NCBI GenBank assembly: GCA_026075535.2
Contig: AP026545.1
Location: 2,728,001-2,792,000, forward strand
Length of the DNA stretch: 64,000 nt
Source of the DNA: Tricholoma matsutake
Lineage: Eukaryota; Basidiomycota; Agaricomycetes; Agaricales; Tricholomataceae
Direction of reading: 5' to 3'
The notes beneath the pieces are model-generated. The model saw only the letters and a list, made by a program, of their open reading frames with translations. It was not told the DNA's origin and searched no databases. Positions 1-11,048 of this stretch are shown here, piece after piece. Position 1 is the stretch's first letter. Each line of letters begins with the position of its first letter. Position numbers and translations under genes: made by a program.

Positions 1-371
1 TGGCTGTGCACAGACCATGTGGTCATGTTTGTGCCCAAAAAAATAAAAGTGGTGCCATTTTCCAAGAACCATGTGTGCGTGATTGCTAGTGTTTGAAAGT
101 CACCACTGGCAGCTAACAAGCCACCTCGCACACAATGCAGGCACATGTAAGTTTTATTCTTTCTTGTTTCTATGAAATTACAAACTAACTTTTCATTATA
201 ATTTAGATTCCATTGTAGTGGTAACAAAGGACACTGACAGGACACCACCCACCCATGGCCATGGCCGCCGAATCCCCTCCTCCCTGTCTAAATGGGATGT
301 GAGGGTGTCATTTAGGGTCAGGAGCACAGAGAGCGATGCCAGGAGACCCTGTGAGGGGGATACCCACCAGG
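1..371 (+). pseudogene. Possible remnant of an intron-containing gene, cut by the window edge
   Basis: Two stretches read like exons: 1-146 and 207-371, separated by a possible 60-bp intron (147-206) that starts GTAAGT and ends TTTAG after a T-rich tract. A second GTAAGC donor follows at 372, with a C-rich stretch ending AAACAG near 438. The first stretch has a lysine/valine-rich run (PKKIKVVPFSKNHVCV) but a TGA at its end, and the two exons are not in phase as they stand. I do not recognise the product. It could be a captured fragment inside the hAT-like element whose right end is at 1186, or chance. Confidence 0.25.
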
Positions 372-399
372 TAAGCACCCAACTAGCCCTGTAGACATG

Positions 400-1020
400 C
401 TGTGTCATGCTGACCTGCCCAACCCCCCCCCCCCAAACAGATGACAACAACAGAAACAAGCACCAGGGCCCCACCACAACCACCCACGGCGACGAACAAC
501 ACACCACCTGCCCCCAGCCCCATGAGCAACTGCTCGGGGGGTGGATCATGGGTGGAACACCAACGACAATGAAGGGGAGGGGAGACAAAAAGAAGGGAGA
601 TGGCTATGACCACAACACCAGCACCACCAGTGAAAAGTGGCCACAGAACACCCCAACAACGACATTGGCGAGCACCAGGCCAGGAATGAGCTGCTGTCAA
701 CAATGACAATGACAGGGATGGGGATGGGGATGGGGAGAAAATGATGAAAACAACAACAATGACAACGGGGAATGGTGGGGACAACAAATGGGATGACTAA
801 TGGCAGGGACAACAAACAGGATGACTAACAGCAGGGACAACAAATGCAGGGACAATAAACAGCAGGGACAACAATTGTGGGGACGACGAATGGCTGGGAT
901 GACACAATAACCCCACCCTCACTACAAACATGAGACAGTGGGCTGTTTTTTTTTTCTTTCTAACTCTTTTTCTTTTTCTATTCTCTTAGCAATACCCCAC
1001 TGCTGTGAGCACCTGCTCGC
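400..1020. repeat. CA/GT-rich dispersed repeat with GAGCAGCTGCTC-like palindromes
   Basis: Low-complexity sequence rich in ACAAC, CACCAC and GGGAC runs, with a 13-14 C run near 421 and short tandem units (GCAGGGACAACAAA-like) at 785-900. Two imperfect palindromes sit at 524-535 (GAGCAACTGCTC) and 1007-1018 (GAGCACCTGCTC). The reverse complement resembles 49331-49940 and 60560-61020, so this is a dispersed family rather than a gene. The open frames through it are compositional and I do not call them. Confidence 0.5.
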
Positions 1021-1074
1021 AGGGTGTGATTGTTAAATAGTTTTATCTACTATATATTAGAATTTATTTAGCTC

Positions 1075-1186
1075 GTAAAACCGGTTACAGTCCATATGAC
1101 TTATGGTAATGGTCTAGACCGGTTACGGTCCCGCTTAACCCTCTTAGGGGTCAAAAAACCAGACCAAACCAAACCTTAAAACACTA
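1075..1186. mobile_element. Right terminus of a hAT-like element
   Basis: The last bases before the gypsy fragment read ...CCTTAAAACACTA; reversed this is TAGTGTTTTAAGG, close to the terminal repeat TAGTGTTTAAAGG of the complete 836-bp element at 45395-46230. Subterminal ACCGGTTACGGTCC and GACCGGTTAC motifs resemble the GACCGGTTGC motifs of that element. It ends exactly where the reverse transcriptase reading of the family D fragment begins (TTCATCCA at 1187, the candidate 8-bp target duplication). I found no left end in the window, so its extent to the left is unknown. Confidence 0.6.
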
Positions 1187-2764
1187 TTCATCCACCCCTC
1201 CAAATCCCCTCATGGCGCTCCTATACTCTTTGTCAAGAAAAAGGATGGGAGTCTCTGACTTTGCATCGACTACCAGGGACTCAATCGCATCTCAAAAAAG
1301 GACCACTACCCACTTCCTCTAATCTCAGATCTCCTGGACTCTCTGGGAAAGGCACATGTGTTCACCAAAATTGACCTCCGGCATGCTTATCACTTGGTCC
1401 GCATTGCTGAGGGAGATGAATGGAAGACCACTTTCCACATGTGCTATGGCTCTTTTGAGTGGCTGGTAGTTCCTTTCAGACTCACCAATGCACCTGCTGC
1501 CTTCCAGTGCCTCATGAACGACATCTTCAGTGACCTATTAGATGTCAGTGTCATTGTTTATCTCAATGATATCCTAATCTACTCCAAGGACATGAGTCAA
1601 CACAAGGCTCACGTCAAGGAAGTCCTCTGGAGACTCTGGAAGAATGGCCTTTATGCTGCTCTGCAGAAATGTGAGTTCCATAAAGACAGCATGGAATACT
1701 TGGGGTTCATCCTCTCTCCAGATGGGCTCCAAATGTCCAAAGATAAAGTCAAAACCATCCTTGACTGGCCCAAACCTTGAAAGGTTAAGGATATCCAATC
1801 CTTCCTGGGATTCTGCAACTTCTACCGATGGTTCATCCACGGATATTCCGACATCATCATTCTGCTCACCAGACTCACCCGGAAACATATGCCTTGGAAC
1901 TTTGGCAAGAAATGTCAAGAAGCCTTCAGCAAACTAAAAGAAGAATTCACTCATGCCCCAATACTCACTCAATGGCTACTGGATTCCTGCATTATCTTGG
2001 AGACAGACACCTCAGATTATGCCTTAGTAGCAATCCTTTCCATCTATACCTCGGATGGAGAAATCCACCCAGTTGCATTCCACTCTCATTCCTTCAACCT
2101 GGCTGAATTGAACTATGACACCCATGATAAGGAACTTCTTGCTATCTTCCAAGCTTTCAAACACTGGTGACAGTACCTCAAAGGTTCCAGAAATCCAATA
2201 GATGTGGTCATGGATCACAAAAACTTGGAATACTTCAGTACCACAAAACTCCTTACTCATCGTCAAGCTTAGTAGTCAGAATACCTTTCACAGTTCAAGC
2301 TTGCCATCCGCTTCCGCCCTGGTAAACTAGGGGCTAAACCCAATGTGCTCACTAGATGCTGGGATGTCTACCGCAAAGGGGGAAATAGCGACTTCGCCTC
2401 AGTAAATCTGAGCAACTTCTGTCCAGTCTTTACTCAAGAACAACTCACATCCTCCCTCCAAGCCACTTTCCTTGCTACTCCTATCCTCCATCAAGCCGTT
2501 CTCATGGACATTGAAAGACTCCACAATGATATTCGATCTTCACTTCCTCTTGATCCCATCTCCTCCTCACACCTTCCTTCACCATCCACCCCAAATTGGT
2601 CTCTAGATGACAGCAGACTTCTCCGCCACTTCGACCAGATTTACATTCCAGATGTTGTGGACCTCCATCTTAAAGTCTTACAATACAAGCATGACCACAT
2701 CCTCTCAGGTCACTATGGGCAAAACAAGACTCTTCAGCTTATCCGACAGGAATACGTCTGGCCC
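1187..2764 (+). pseudogene. Gypsy pol fragment: RT, RNase H, integrase N-terminus (family D)
   Basis: Begins in the RT at [21 protein letters not shown], then the palm domain to about 1780, RNase H with the [12 protein letters not shown] motif near 2215, and the integrase HHCC start near 2690 (HDHILSGHYGQNKT). The RT active site reads YLNDILIYS instead of YxDD, so one catalytic Asp is lost. There is a TGA just after the KKKDGSL motif, TGA near 1778, TGA in FKHW*QYL and TAG near 2270. It ends in the integrase zinc domain. Not functional. Confidence 0.85.
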
Positions 2765-2765
2765 T

Positions 2766-3219
2766 ACTCCTGCACCCCCTGCTTCATCAGCAAGTCCTGG
2801 CAGCTCCCCTTGTACCTCCAACTCCTCCTCCTCTTCACCCTCTTCTTCTTCATCCTCTTCCTCCTCAGACTCCTGGTTCCACTCCAGATCCAATGCCACT
2901 AGGATGTCTGACATCATTTCTTGGATGCCAATCACACCCTCGCTTATCACCCAGAGCTCCCTTCAGCCTCTTCAGGCTCCACTGCTCTGGCTTTCCACTT
3001 CTTTTCTGCCCTCTTAGTGGCAGCAGTCTTCTTCTGTTCCTCCTCTGCAGCCTTTTTCTCAGCCTCCACCCTAGCCACCTCCACTTTGGCAGCCTCCTCA
3101 GCTGCTTGGCACTCCTCAGCTTCCCTAGCCTCTTCTTCCAACTGGAGCTCTTCCATCAATCGCTCCTGCTGGGCCTTGATGGCCACTATCTTTTCTGCAT
3201 ACGAGGGGATGGTGGACAT
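2766..3219 (-). pseudogene. Antisense coiled-coil ORF of family D (copy A)
   Basis: Opposite in strand to pol, between the broken integrase and the 3' LTR. From an ATG at 3217-3219 (MSTIPSYAEKIVAIKAQQ) it encodes a long Glu/Ala/Lys-rich helix (EAREAEECQAAEEAAKVE...), then a basic stretch. After a stop at about 2947 the same gene continues as an acidic tail (EEEEDEEEEGEEEEELE). It matches the antisense gene at 44130-45109 in position, strand and helix pattern. The distal Cys cluster of that gene is not visible here. Function unknown; see findings. Confidence 0.6.
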
Positions 3220-3352
3220 CTTGGTTGAAGGGAGTGAAGGGGTGTGGTGGTGGTTGAAAAAAAGAAACCCTGGGAACCCATCAACATCAACATACCTGAT
3301 TTGGATTTGAACCTTCATGTGCCTTGTAGGCTTGGCACTAAGGGGGAAATAC

Positions 3353-3887
3353 TGTCAAGACTGATTCTTCCGACTGGACTTCTGATCGTTTTCCGCCCCC
3401 TTCCCAGCTGCCTTACATCACAGCCAACCTCCTATCAGCAGCACTGCCTAGAGGTGAAATTTCCTCATTTCCAATTAGGTGAAACAGTTTCAGGATTTGC
3501 CTCGGAAGCCGGTTTTCATAATAACCACAGCCTTGGAAACTCTGACCTTAGTATTTAAGCTAGCTACTTTCATTTTGTATCGCCAGTTTGTAAATCAACC
3601 AAGTCTCCCACTTAATCTTATCCTCTTTAAAACTCCAATTATGTTCTTAAGTCAATCTTGAACTCTTACTCATCCTCTCCAGAAATTCTCCGGACCTCTG
3701 GTCACCTTTCTTACCCTTGCCTTGAAATTAGGACACTTGATGAGGAGAAGGGCACAACTTCTTATAAGTTGAAGCCAAGTCCTTTCTGCTCCCCAATTGG
3801 TACAACACATCAAGTAAACCCTGCCCCGGAATTCCATAGGATTCCCTGTCTTACTTGATCCATCCTCTACAACGTTTAGTAATAACA
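3353..3887 (+). repeat. 3' LTR of family D copy A
   Basis: Starts TGTCAAG directly after the purine-rich GGGGGAAATAC, as in the complete D element. A block at 3724-3790 (GAAATTAGGACAC ... AAGCCAAGTCCTTTC) is shared with both D LTRs. The 3' boundary is my estimate from the TAATAACA end, by analogy with TTCTTAACA in D; the rest is strongly diverged, and no target duplication can be checked because the 5' LTR is absent. Confidence 0.55.
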
Positions 3888-4215
3888 ATTCATTTCATGA
3901 GTGACATTGACACTGAATGTTTATCATCCAGTTCATGCCAAGTTCATGCTATAGTTTTAGCTGACAACTTTATTCTGTACTTCAATAAACAATTTTACTA
4001 TTTCTGATCAGAACTACAATACATTGCTGCCAGAGGTGTTGAAGGTGTTGACGACTTGACACGGTGAGTTTGGCAGGTTCCGACGCATCATGTGATCATG
4101 CTTGCGGCAATTTTGAGTTCCTTTGTTCTCAACATGTTTGCGCATACTCGTCTTCTGGCTTTACTGGATACCTGGACTCTTTATTCCATCATCTTCTATT
4201 GACTCTGAAACTACA

Positions 4216-5021
4216 ATGGATCCTCGTGCAAGTTCTAGTTCAGGAGAGGCTGGCCCATCTCAGGCTGGACTTGGCAAGTGCAAGCATTCTCTGAGCAACA
4301 TGAACCCTGGTTCAAGAGCTTTGCAAGCAAAGAAAGCCTGCAAGGCCTTTGCAAAGCAACCCAAGAAGCCCAAGAAGCCTAGTGATTGGCACATGAGAAA
4401 AGGAGAGGTACCAAAGGAGGCTGAGAAGACAAAGGTGCACATTTATTGTATTCAAGCACTTTAAAGTCTAAATCACTTTCAGGCTGCACTTGAGCTTCAT
4501 CTCCATGTCCTTTGGGGCTTACCACACCAGACTACTGTCCCCCCAAGGTCACAGAAGGTGACAAAGTACCCTTCACCCACCACTTTACCTCTGAAGCACA
4601 GTTGCAGAACTCTGTCACAGCCAGTCTTGACAACAACTCAGCTAGCATTCAGGGCATCCAAATGAAAGTGCACAAGCTCCTTAACTCTATCTCAGACTCA
4701 GTTGGAATTATTGCCAACAATATCAAGCACATTCCGGAATCCCATCTGTTGCTCATGTTCAGGTCGGTGGCATGCCTTGGGCTTCAACAGTGGGCAACTG
4801 ATGTCTTGGGTAACAATCTGGAGTCTATGTATAATCTCCTTCATGAGCACATTGCCCTCAAGACATTTGAGCAGGTCTCAGGCGCATTTGGATACTCTCA
4901 CATGGGAATGAACCTGTCATGTGTCAACAATTTTGCACTTATGCGTAAACTTTATTGAAGGTTTGTTTTCTTGTATATGCATGGTATTGCCAAGTCAGAG
5001 GCAAAGAATCCAGGAAGTGTT
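4216..5021 (+). pseudogene. 5' half of a multicopy-type hypothetical gene, split by gypsy B1
   Basis: Exon 1 runs from ATG 4216 to 4434 (MDPRASSSSGEAGPSQ..., then a Lys-rich stretch KQPKKPKKPSDW). A 58-bp intron (4435-4492, GT...CAG) follows in phase. Exon 2 starts ALELHLHVLWGL and, after a one-base frameshift near 4530-4560, continues to a block GLQQWATDVLGNNLESMYN and FEQVSGAFGYSHMGMN. A TGA lies at about 4956. From memory this order (Lys-rich N-terminus, LWG, W..DL...SLYN, TF..V...Y..MN) fits a family of hypothetical proteins repeated in mushroom genomes; no function is known to me. The copy is interrupted at 5021 by B1; the rest is at 11049-11838. Confidence 0.6.
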
Positions 5022-5447
5022 TATAAGGGCAACCTAAGCCTCTAGCAAAGGGAAATCCAAAGTTAAAATTATACTACATAGTACAGGCATTGGGGACACA
5101 CCTAGCAAAGGGAAATCCGAAGAGAAAACTCTAAGGATCCCCTTGCTGATGCCCAGTATATGTGAAGACGACAAAAATCAAATATAACCTAAAAATAGAA
5201 AAAGGTGGAGATAGGCAGATCAAGGCAGCCAAATGACATCATACCAAGGGGTATGTGTCGGAAGGGGTACTCCGCCTCTAAATATAAAAGTGTCAACATG
5301 TACAAACATGATAGCAAGGGAAAATTAGTAATAAAATCCGGAAAAATCATAGAAAATGAAGAATAGAAGGAAATGAGGTGGGGAAAAATATAGGACAAAC
5401 ATAAAAAATAGGAAAAACACACAGGGCACCCCCCTAGTCCCCTTACA
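5022..5447 (-). repeat. 3' LTR of B1
   Basis: 426 bp, the same length as the partner at 10623-11048 and as the B2 LTR at 49942-50367. It contains the tract complementary to the primer site (AGAGTTTTCT on the element strand). Confidence 0.92.
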
Positions 5448-5482
5448 TCACCCCCTCTCTAAGATGCATCGCCCCGATGCAT

Positions 5483-8400
5483 TCAAAATCGCATACGACC
5501 AAAGTCCGTGACTTGAATGCGACACGGTGCAGCAGTGTGCCGTCGGTGGAATTCCTTGATTAACTGAGGGGCATTTATGTCAGACTCTTCGACCCATGAG
5601 TTCTCCTCATACCCATAACCCTTCCAATGTACCAAATACTGGAGTTTTCCTTGACGCAAACGGCTGTCCAAGATTGACTCGACTTTGTATTGGGGTTCTC
5701 CCTCAATCACTGTAGGTGGTGGTGGTGGGTGTGAATGGCATCCTGGGAATGGATCTGGGGGAGCTGGAAGCAATTTGACGACATGGAAGATGGGATGGAG
5801 TCTGGACATGGAGGCTGGGAGGCGTAGATGATAGGCATGCGTTCCAATGCACTTGACAATGGGGAAAGGTCCCAAGAAGCGATGAGCGAGTTTCTTGGAT
5901 GGACGTGTAGTGGAGACGTCACTGGAGTCAAGATAAACTCAATCACCAACCTTGTACTGAGGGGTTGGGGAGTGGCGTTGGTTGTAAAATCGCACCATGT
6001 CGTCCTTTGCCTTTGCTAAGGCTGCCCTTGCCTCCTCCAAGCTATCCCTCATGTGTTCTGTGAACTCATTCACTGTCTCGATGTGTGAGGGAGTTTGGCG
6101 AGGTTCAAATCCCATGCATGGATGTTGTCCAGTGTCTAAGAGGAAAGGGGTCTGTTGAGTGGAAGCATGGACATGGTTGTTGTATCCAAACTCGGCCAAA
6201 GGAAGGAGATCATCCCAATTGTCCTGGCGTTCATTGACAAAGAGGCAGATGTACTGCTCCAGTTCCTGGTTGACTCGCTCCATCTGGCCATCAGTTTGTG
6301 GGTGATAAGCGGTTGAAGCAAGGAGTTTGATCCCCAGGAGTCGGTACAGCTCACGAGTGAACTCTGCCATGAACTGAGGGCCACGATCCGAGAGGAAGGC
6401 ACCAGGAAGTCCATGTAATTTCCACACATGGTGGAGGTAGAGTCAAGCGGCACCTAGGGCACTGACAGTGGTGTGAGTGGGAATGAAGTGAGCACATTTT
6501 CCCACTGAGTCAACTGTGCACATCACCGCATCAAACCCGTTTGACTCTGGCAATTCCACCACAAAGTCGATGCTGACGACATCCCAACAACTCTCTGGAA
6601 CAGGAAGAGGGTGTAGCTCGCCAATAGGCTTGCGACGAGGAACCTTGGTGCATAAGCAAAGGTCACAAGTGCGACAATACTGACCAATGAGCCGTGACAT
6701 TTGTGGCCACCAATAGTTCCATGAGGTGAGCTCCAAGGTCTTCCAGCGTCTGGGGTGGCCAGCAATCTGTGAGTCATGGTGTTGGGATATGATGCGCTGG
6801 CAAAGGTCTGGGTCATTGGGAACATAGATGCGATTCCTGAAATACAACAAGTCCTCCTTTTCAGCCCACTCTGCTGCATGTAAGGAAAGGGTCGATCCCT
6901 TCCTCAGTTCTTTAACAGCTCAGGCGACAACATCCTCATGTAAACCGCTATGGTTTGCGCAACGAATGTCACGTAGGATGTCCCGCTCCTCGCCCTGGGG
7001 TGTGATGCCTTCCAGTGCCCGAATGGTGAATAGGTCTGGCTGCAACAGCACAATGTTTTGGTTGTCACTGCTGCCATCCCCATGGTCTGCACGTCGGGAT
7101 AGGGCATCGGTCTTCCCCATGCTGTGACCCGGACGGTGGTGCAAGGAGAAGTCAAATCTAGATAGATACAGGGACCAACAAGCTTGACGATGGTTCAATT
7201 TCTTGGCCGTCATGAAGTACTCAAGATTCTTGTGATCCGTCCAAATTTCCACCTTGTGTTGGGCACCCTCGAGGAAGTGTCGCCACTCCTCAAGCGCACG
7301 CATTATCGCCAACATCTCCTTGTCATGGATCTCATAGTTTCACTCTACAGCACTAAGGCTTTTGGAGTAGAATGCAACAGGATGCCACTTCTGGTCCTCC
7401 GGAGACTGCTGAGACAACACGGCGCCCATTGCAAAGTCAGAACTGTTGGCTTCTACACGAAAAGGACGCGAATCATCAGCAAAGGTAAGGATTGGAGCAG
7501 AAGTGACCATCTCCTTAAGCTTTTCGAACACCTCCTGTTGTGCATTATCCCACCTCCATGCCTCCTTTCCTGTCAAGTCAAACAGTGGTCGTGCATGATG
7601 TGAGCAATCCTTGATAAGATGCTGATAGAAATTGATGAAGCCCAGGAAAGACTGCACCTCCTTCTTGTTCGTGGGCGTCGGCCAAGCTGTGACCCCATTT
7701 ACCTTGATAGGATCCATCTCCACTTGACCCTCCGAGATAATCAGGCCGAGGTACTCGATCTTGGTCTTTTTGAACTCGCATTTGTCCTGACGAAGGTAGA
7801 GTTTGTACCGTCGAAGTCGCTCTAGGACAAGGCACATGATGCGATGGTGCTCTTCAACCATGTGAGTGAAGATGAGGATGTCGTCGAGATAGATGCAGAC
7901 AACGCCTTCGAGGATGAGGTCGTGGAAGATGTCGTTCATCATGGTCTGAAAGGTGGCAGGGCTATTAGTAAGGCCAAAGAACATGACAAGTGGTTCAAAA
8001 AGACCATGGTTGGTACGAAAGGCTGCCTTCCACTCATCTCCCTCCTTTATCCTCACATTATTATAGCCCCAATGGACATCAAGCTTGGTAAAGTATCGGG
8101 CTCCACGGAGCTGGTTTACGAGTTTGGAGATGAGGGGTAGTGGGTAGCGATTTTTGACTGTGATGTTGTTGAGCCTTCTGTAGTCTTGAACCGGTCGAAG
8201 TGAGCCATCCTTCTTCTTGACAAAGAAAAAGGGAGAGGCCATGGGTGACTTCGATGGTCGAATACGTCCAGAGGCCAGGTGCTCGTCGATGAACTGGTCA
8301 CGCTGCCATTGTTCTTCTGGAGAGAGAGGATAGACCTTGCAGGATGAAGGGGTTGCGCTGGGGCTGAGTTCGATCGCATGATCCCATGGCTTGCGCGCGG

Positions 8401-9341
8401 GAAGAGAGTCGAATGACTCCTTGGAGAACATGTCTTCAAACTCATGGAGATGAGGGAGTAAGGAGTTAGTAGAGGATTTAGCAGCGTTGTTTTTGTGGAA
8501 GGCCTCAGTGAGGCATTGGGATATGTTCAATGTGGCAAATCGCAGTGTAGAAGATCTGATCACCCTCCTCCACTTCCTCTGGGTCCTCATCATCATCATC
8601 TGAGTCCAGCATTAGATCAGGAACCCCTTCCAATTCCACTTCAGGTATAGGCAGGGGTCCAGCACGACACTTCTGAGTATGTCGTATCACCACCTTCTGT
8701 CCACAACGTTCTTGCCTGGCTTCTGTGAAACACGTCCAACAGCGGGATGGACATCAGCTCATGGTAACCTCCCCGGTATGCCAGTCGACCTCTGGATTAT
8801 GGTCTCAAAGCCATGGATATCCCAAAATCACCTTTTGCTTTCCTAATTGAGTGACAGCAAAAAGGGCACGCTCACTATGATCTTTGTAATGGAGAACCAG
8901 GTCTGCAACCTCTCGGATGGCACCAGCTTCATTTGGGGATCCATCCACATTATATACAGGTATCGGACGTGAGAGTGAGCGAGTATTTAGGCGATGTTGT
9001 TGTACCAGATGAGAATCGATGAAGAGACCAGTTGCACCAGAGTCCAGGAGCGCAGAGACACCGAGTATCTGTCCAGTGTTGGTCGTCTGCAGTTCGATGG
9101 CTAGGTTCAAGGAATGTGCAGAGGGAGTGGATGCCACAATATACTTGCGTGGTAGTTTATGCTCCCATGATTTAATTTTGGGACATGGAGTAGAAGGAGA
9201 GATGGGGAGAGCAGGTACGTCTTTAGCCAACTTTGAAGGGTCAGATAGGGGAGCAGTCACAGAAATGGATTCATTCTCTGGGGATTCAACTGACAAGACT
9301 TCAAAGCGGTTATGGACAGGCAGTGAGGGCATACGATTCAC
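5483..9341 (-). pseudogene. B1 pol: protease, RT, RNase H, integrase, chromodomain
   Basis: Order on the minus strand: aspartic protease with LLDSGATGLFIDS (about 9050) and ILGYPWL; RT with IYLDDILIFTH (about 7880); RNase H with [13 protein letters not shown] (about 7210); integrase zinc domain (HHDSQIAGHP, CRTCDLC, about 6660-6780) and core with SIDFVVELP and SDRGPQF; chromodomain YKVESILDSRLRQGKLQYLV (about 5600-5680). The protease ends in TGA at 8805-8807 where B2 has CGA. Several further stops and frame changes follow (near 8600, 7330, 6900, 6440, 5930, 5875). The chromodomain presumably steers integration to marked chromatin, as in other chromoviruses. Confidence 0.88.
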
Positions 9342-10456
9342 TCGCTGCGAATAGGAAAATCCTGCTCCTCTACAACTTCCAACTTAATCTCCTCTGCAAC
9401 TTGATCCTTCACTTCCTCAACATCTACAAGCGCCAACAAATCTTGCAGGAGTTCGTCTCGTCCCTTGGGGGTGAGCATGCGGATATCCTGACAATGGGGA
9501 CATGCTCCAGCCCTGTGTCCAGGTTCCCCACAATGGTAGCAGAGATCCAACTTACGTGCACGGCTGTGGGCTGCATCAACATCCATTGGTACTGGGACAT
9601 TGACGGCTGGTGTGGGAGTTTGACGAACAGGAATGGGGTTAGGGTGGGGGAGGCTTCGATTGAAGGTGTAGGGTGTATGAGTGGTAGTTGGAGCACGGAA
9701 TGCAGCATTAAACGCCGCATTTGTGAGTCGGTTCTCGTCACAGAGTGAAGCAGCTTCATACCAAGCAAGGATATCATCGTCCGCTGGGCGCCCTTCCAAC
9801 ATCTGTGCAATCTGGTCCTGAATTTCTCGGTTGAGCCTCCATCGGAACTTCACCACCACTGGTAACCCACTCCCATATCCTGCCATGTCCACCAAATCCT
9901 TGAACTCATCGATATAGTCGTCCACGGATCGACGTCCCTGGTGGTAAGCAGATGACTCAAGTCGTGTCACTGCTTGGTGGCATTCATTGAGGGGGCAGAA
10001 GTGGCGTACGAACTCAGCTTGAAAGTCACCCCAAGTGGAGAAAGGTAGAGAACCGAGTTCTTTAGTTTGACATAGGATACGGTCCACATAGAGATAGGCG
10101 CGTTCAGATTTCATGTATGTGAAGGCCCAATAAATTTTTGCAGCCTCATCGACGAATTGATGCGACTGGAGACTAATGTATAACTCACAGGAATTAAGGA
10201 ATGCACGTCCCTGCGTACATGCACCATTAAATTCGGCAGGGGGGGACGGTTTGATCTGGGCACGTTCCTTAGTGGACGTGTTTGGCAAAACGTCATTGTT
10301 GGGTGCGCTTGGAGTCATAAAGGGGGAACTATTGGTCATAGGGTTAGCCTGGAGGGTCCTAACGAAGTTTTCAATCGTAGATTTAAGCGAGTCGATTTGC
10401 GCGTGCATTCTGGAAATGTCACTTTCAAGCACGTCAAAGCGTTCTGATGCGTCCAT
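9338..10456 (-). CDS. gag: B1 Gag, open reading frame
   Basis: 372 codons without a stop, from MDASERFDVLES. The first 55 residues form a heptad-like helix (IDSLKSTIENFV), followed by a Ser/Thr-rich linker and the capsid-like region with YINLQ-type helices, then FRAEFVRHF-like and YIDEFKDLVDMAGYG motifs typical of retrotransposon Gag. Near the end is one zinc knuckle, CYHCGEPGHRAGAC (C-x2-C-x4-H-x4-C). The frame is open upstream of this ATG to about 10605 but has no other ATG. The stop overlaps the start of pol in the -1 frame. This is the only intact Gag in the window. Confidence 0.85.
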   Translation of the reverse strand: MDASERFDVLESDISRMHAQIDSLKSTIENFVRTLQANPMTNSSPFMTPSAPNNDVLPNTSTKERAQIKPSPPAEFNGACTQGRAFLNSCELYISLQSHQFVDEAAKIYWAFTYMKSERAYLYVDRILCQTKELGSLPFSTWGDFQAEFVRHFCPLNECHQAVTRLESSAYHQGRRSVDDYIDEFKDLVDMAGYGSGLPVVVKFRWRLNREIQDQIAQMLEGRPADDDILAWYEAASLCDENRLTNAAFNAAFRAPTTTHTPYTFNRSLPHPNPIPVRQTPTPAVNVPVPMDVDAAHSRARKLDLCYHCGEPGHRAGACPHCQDIRMLTPKGRDELLQDLLALVDVEEVKDQVAEEIKLEVVEEQDFPIRSE

Positions 10457-10610
10457 GTCGCTAGGGAGCGTGTTTGGCGAAAATGGCGGCGTAATAAAGG
10501 CGAGATTATCTGGAACGGTGTGTAGGGACTCTGTGGAGCTTTGGGAAGCGTTGTCCAGTCCGTACCTGCCTATCTTGGGCAGCGCGTTCGTGATTTTCGG
10601 GCCTTAGGGG

Positions 10611-10620
10611 AGAGTTTTCT
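10611..10620 (-). promoter_or_regulatory. B1 candidate self-priming site
   Basis: Two bases after the 5' LTR, the element strand reads AGAAAACTCT. Its exact complement AGAGTTTTCT lies inside the same LTR (10724-10733). No tRNA-type TGG site follows the LTR. B2 keeps the site at 50370-50379 with one mismatch in its LTR partner. Complementarity is seen; use as primer is inferred from Tf1/sushi elements. Confidence 0.55.
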
Positions 10621-10622
10621 AC

Positions 10623-11048
10623 TATAAGGGCAACCTAAGCCTCTAGCAAAGGGAAATCCGAAGTTAAAATTATACTCCATAATACAGGCATTGGGGACAC
10701 ACCTAGCAAAGGGAAATCCAAAGAGAAAACTCTGAGGATCCCCTTGCTGATGCCCAGTATATGTGAAGATGACAAAAATCAAATATAACCTAAAAATAGA
10801 AAAAGGCAGAGATAGGCAGATCAAGGCAGCCAAATGACATCATACCAAGGGGTATGTGTCGGAAGGGGTACTCCGCCTCTAAATATAAAAGTGTCAACAT
10901 GTACAAACATGATAGCAAGGGAAAATTAGTAATAAAATCCGGAAAAATCATAGAAAATGAAGAATAGAAGGAAATGAGGTGGGGAAAAATATAGGACAAA
11001 CATAAAAAATAGGAAAAACACACAGGGCACCCCCCTAGTCCCCTTACA
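10623..11048 (-). repeat. 5' LTR of B1
   Basis: 426 bp; near-identical to 5022-5447. Terminal bases TGTAAGG and CCTTATA on the element strand, flanked by GTGTT on the outside. Confidence 0.92.

Larger units (their letters stand above)
1187..3887 (+). mobile_element. Truncated Ty3/gypsy chromovirus, family D (copy A)
   Basis: Family assignment rests on close similarity to the complete element at 38237-46817: same RT, RNase H and integrase text, same pre-LTR sequence (GGCACTAAGGGGGAAATAC) and the same TGTCAAG LTR start. The 5' half is missing, because the copy begins at a hAT-like terminus inside the RT. The integrase core and chromodomain are also missing: at about 2764 the integrase zinc-binding part runs straight into the antisense coiled-coil gene. 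The LTR is more diverged than in D, so this copy is probably older or from a subfamily. Confidence 0.8.
5022..11048 (-). mobile_element. Complete Ty3/gypsy chromovirus B1
   Basis: Two 426-bp LTRs (5022-5447 and 10623-11048) flank gag and pol, read on the minus strand. LTRs run TGTAAGG...CCTTATA. The host sequence is duplicated as GTGTT at 5017-5021 and 11049-11053, so this is a simple insertion into the gene starting at 4216. Next to the 3' LTR is a purine tract (AGAGAGGGGGTGA). Gag is open; Pol is broken by stops and shifts. No accessory ORF is seen between chromodomain and LTR. A second, truncated member (B2) is at 49942-55119. Confidence 0.93.

Noticed and set aside
86..98. TAGTGTTTGAAAG as left end of the hAT-like element ending at 1186
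   Set aside because: Only the first eight bases fit and the flanking 8 bp (GTGATTGC) does not match TTCATCCA at 1187.
383..815. Hydrophobic Val/Leu/Ser-rich minus-strand frames
   Set aside because: Compositional by-product of CA-rich repeat; no conserved features.
10176..10607. 143-codon plus-strand frame opposite B1 gag
   Set aside because: Mirror of gag; the same frame appears opposite B2 gag, as expected for a shadow of a conserved coding strand.
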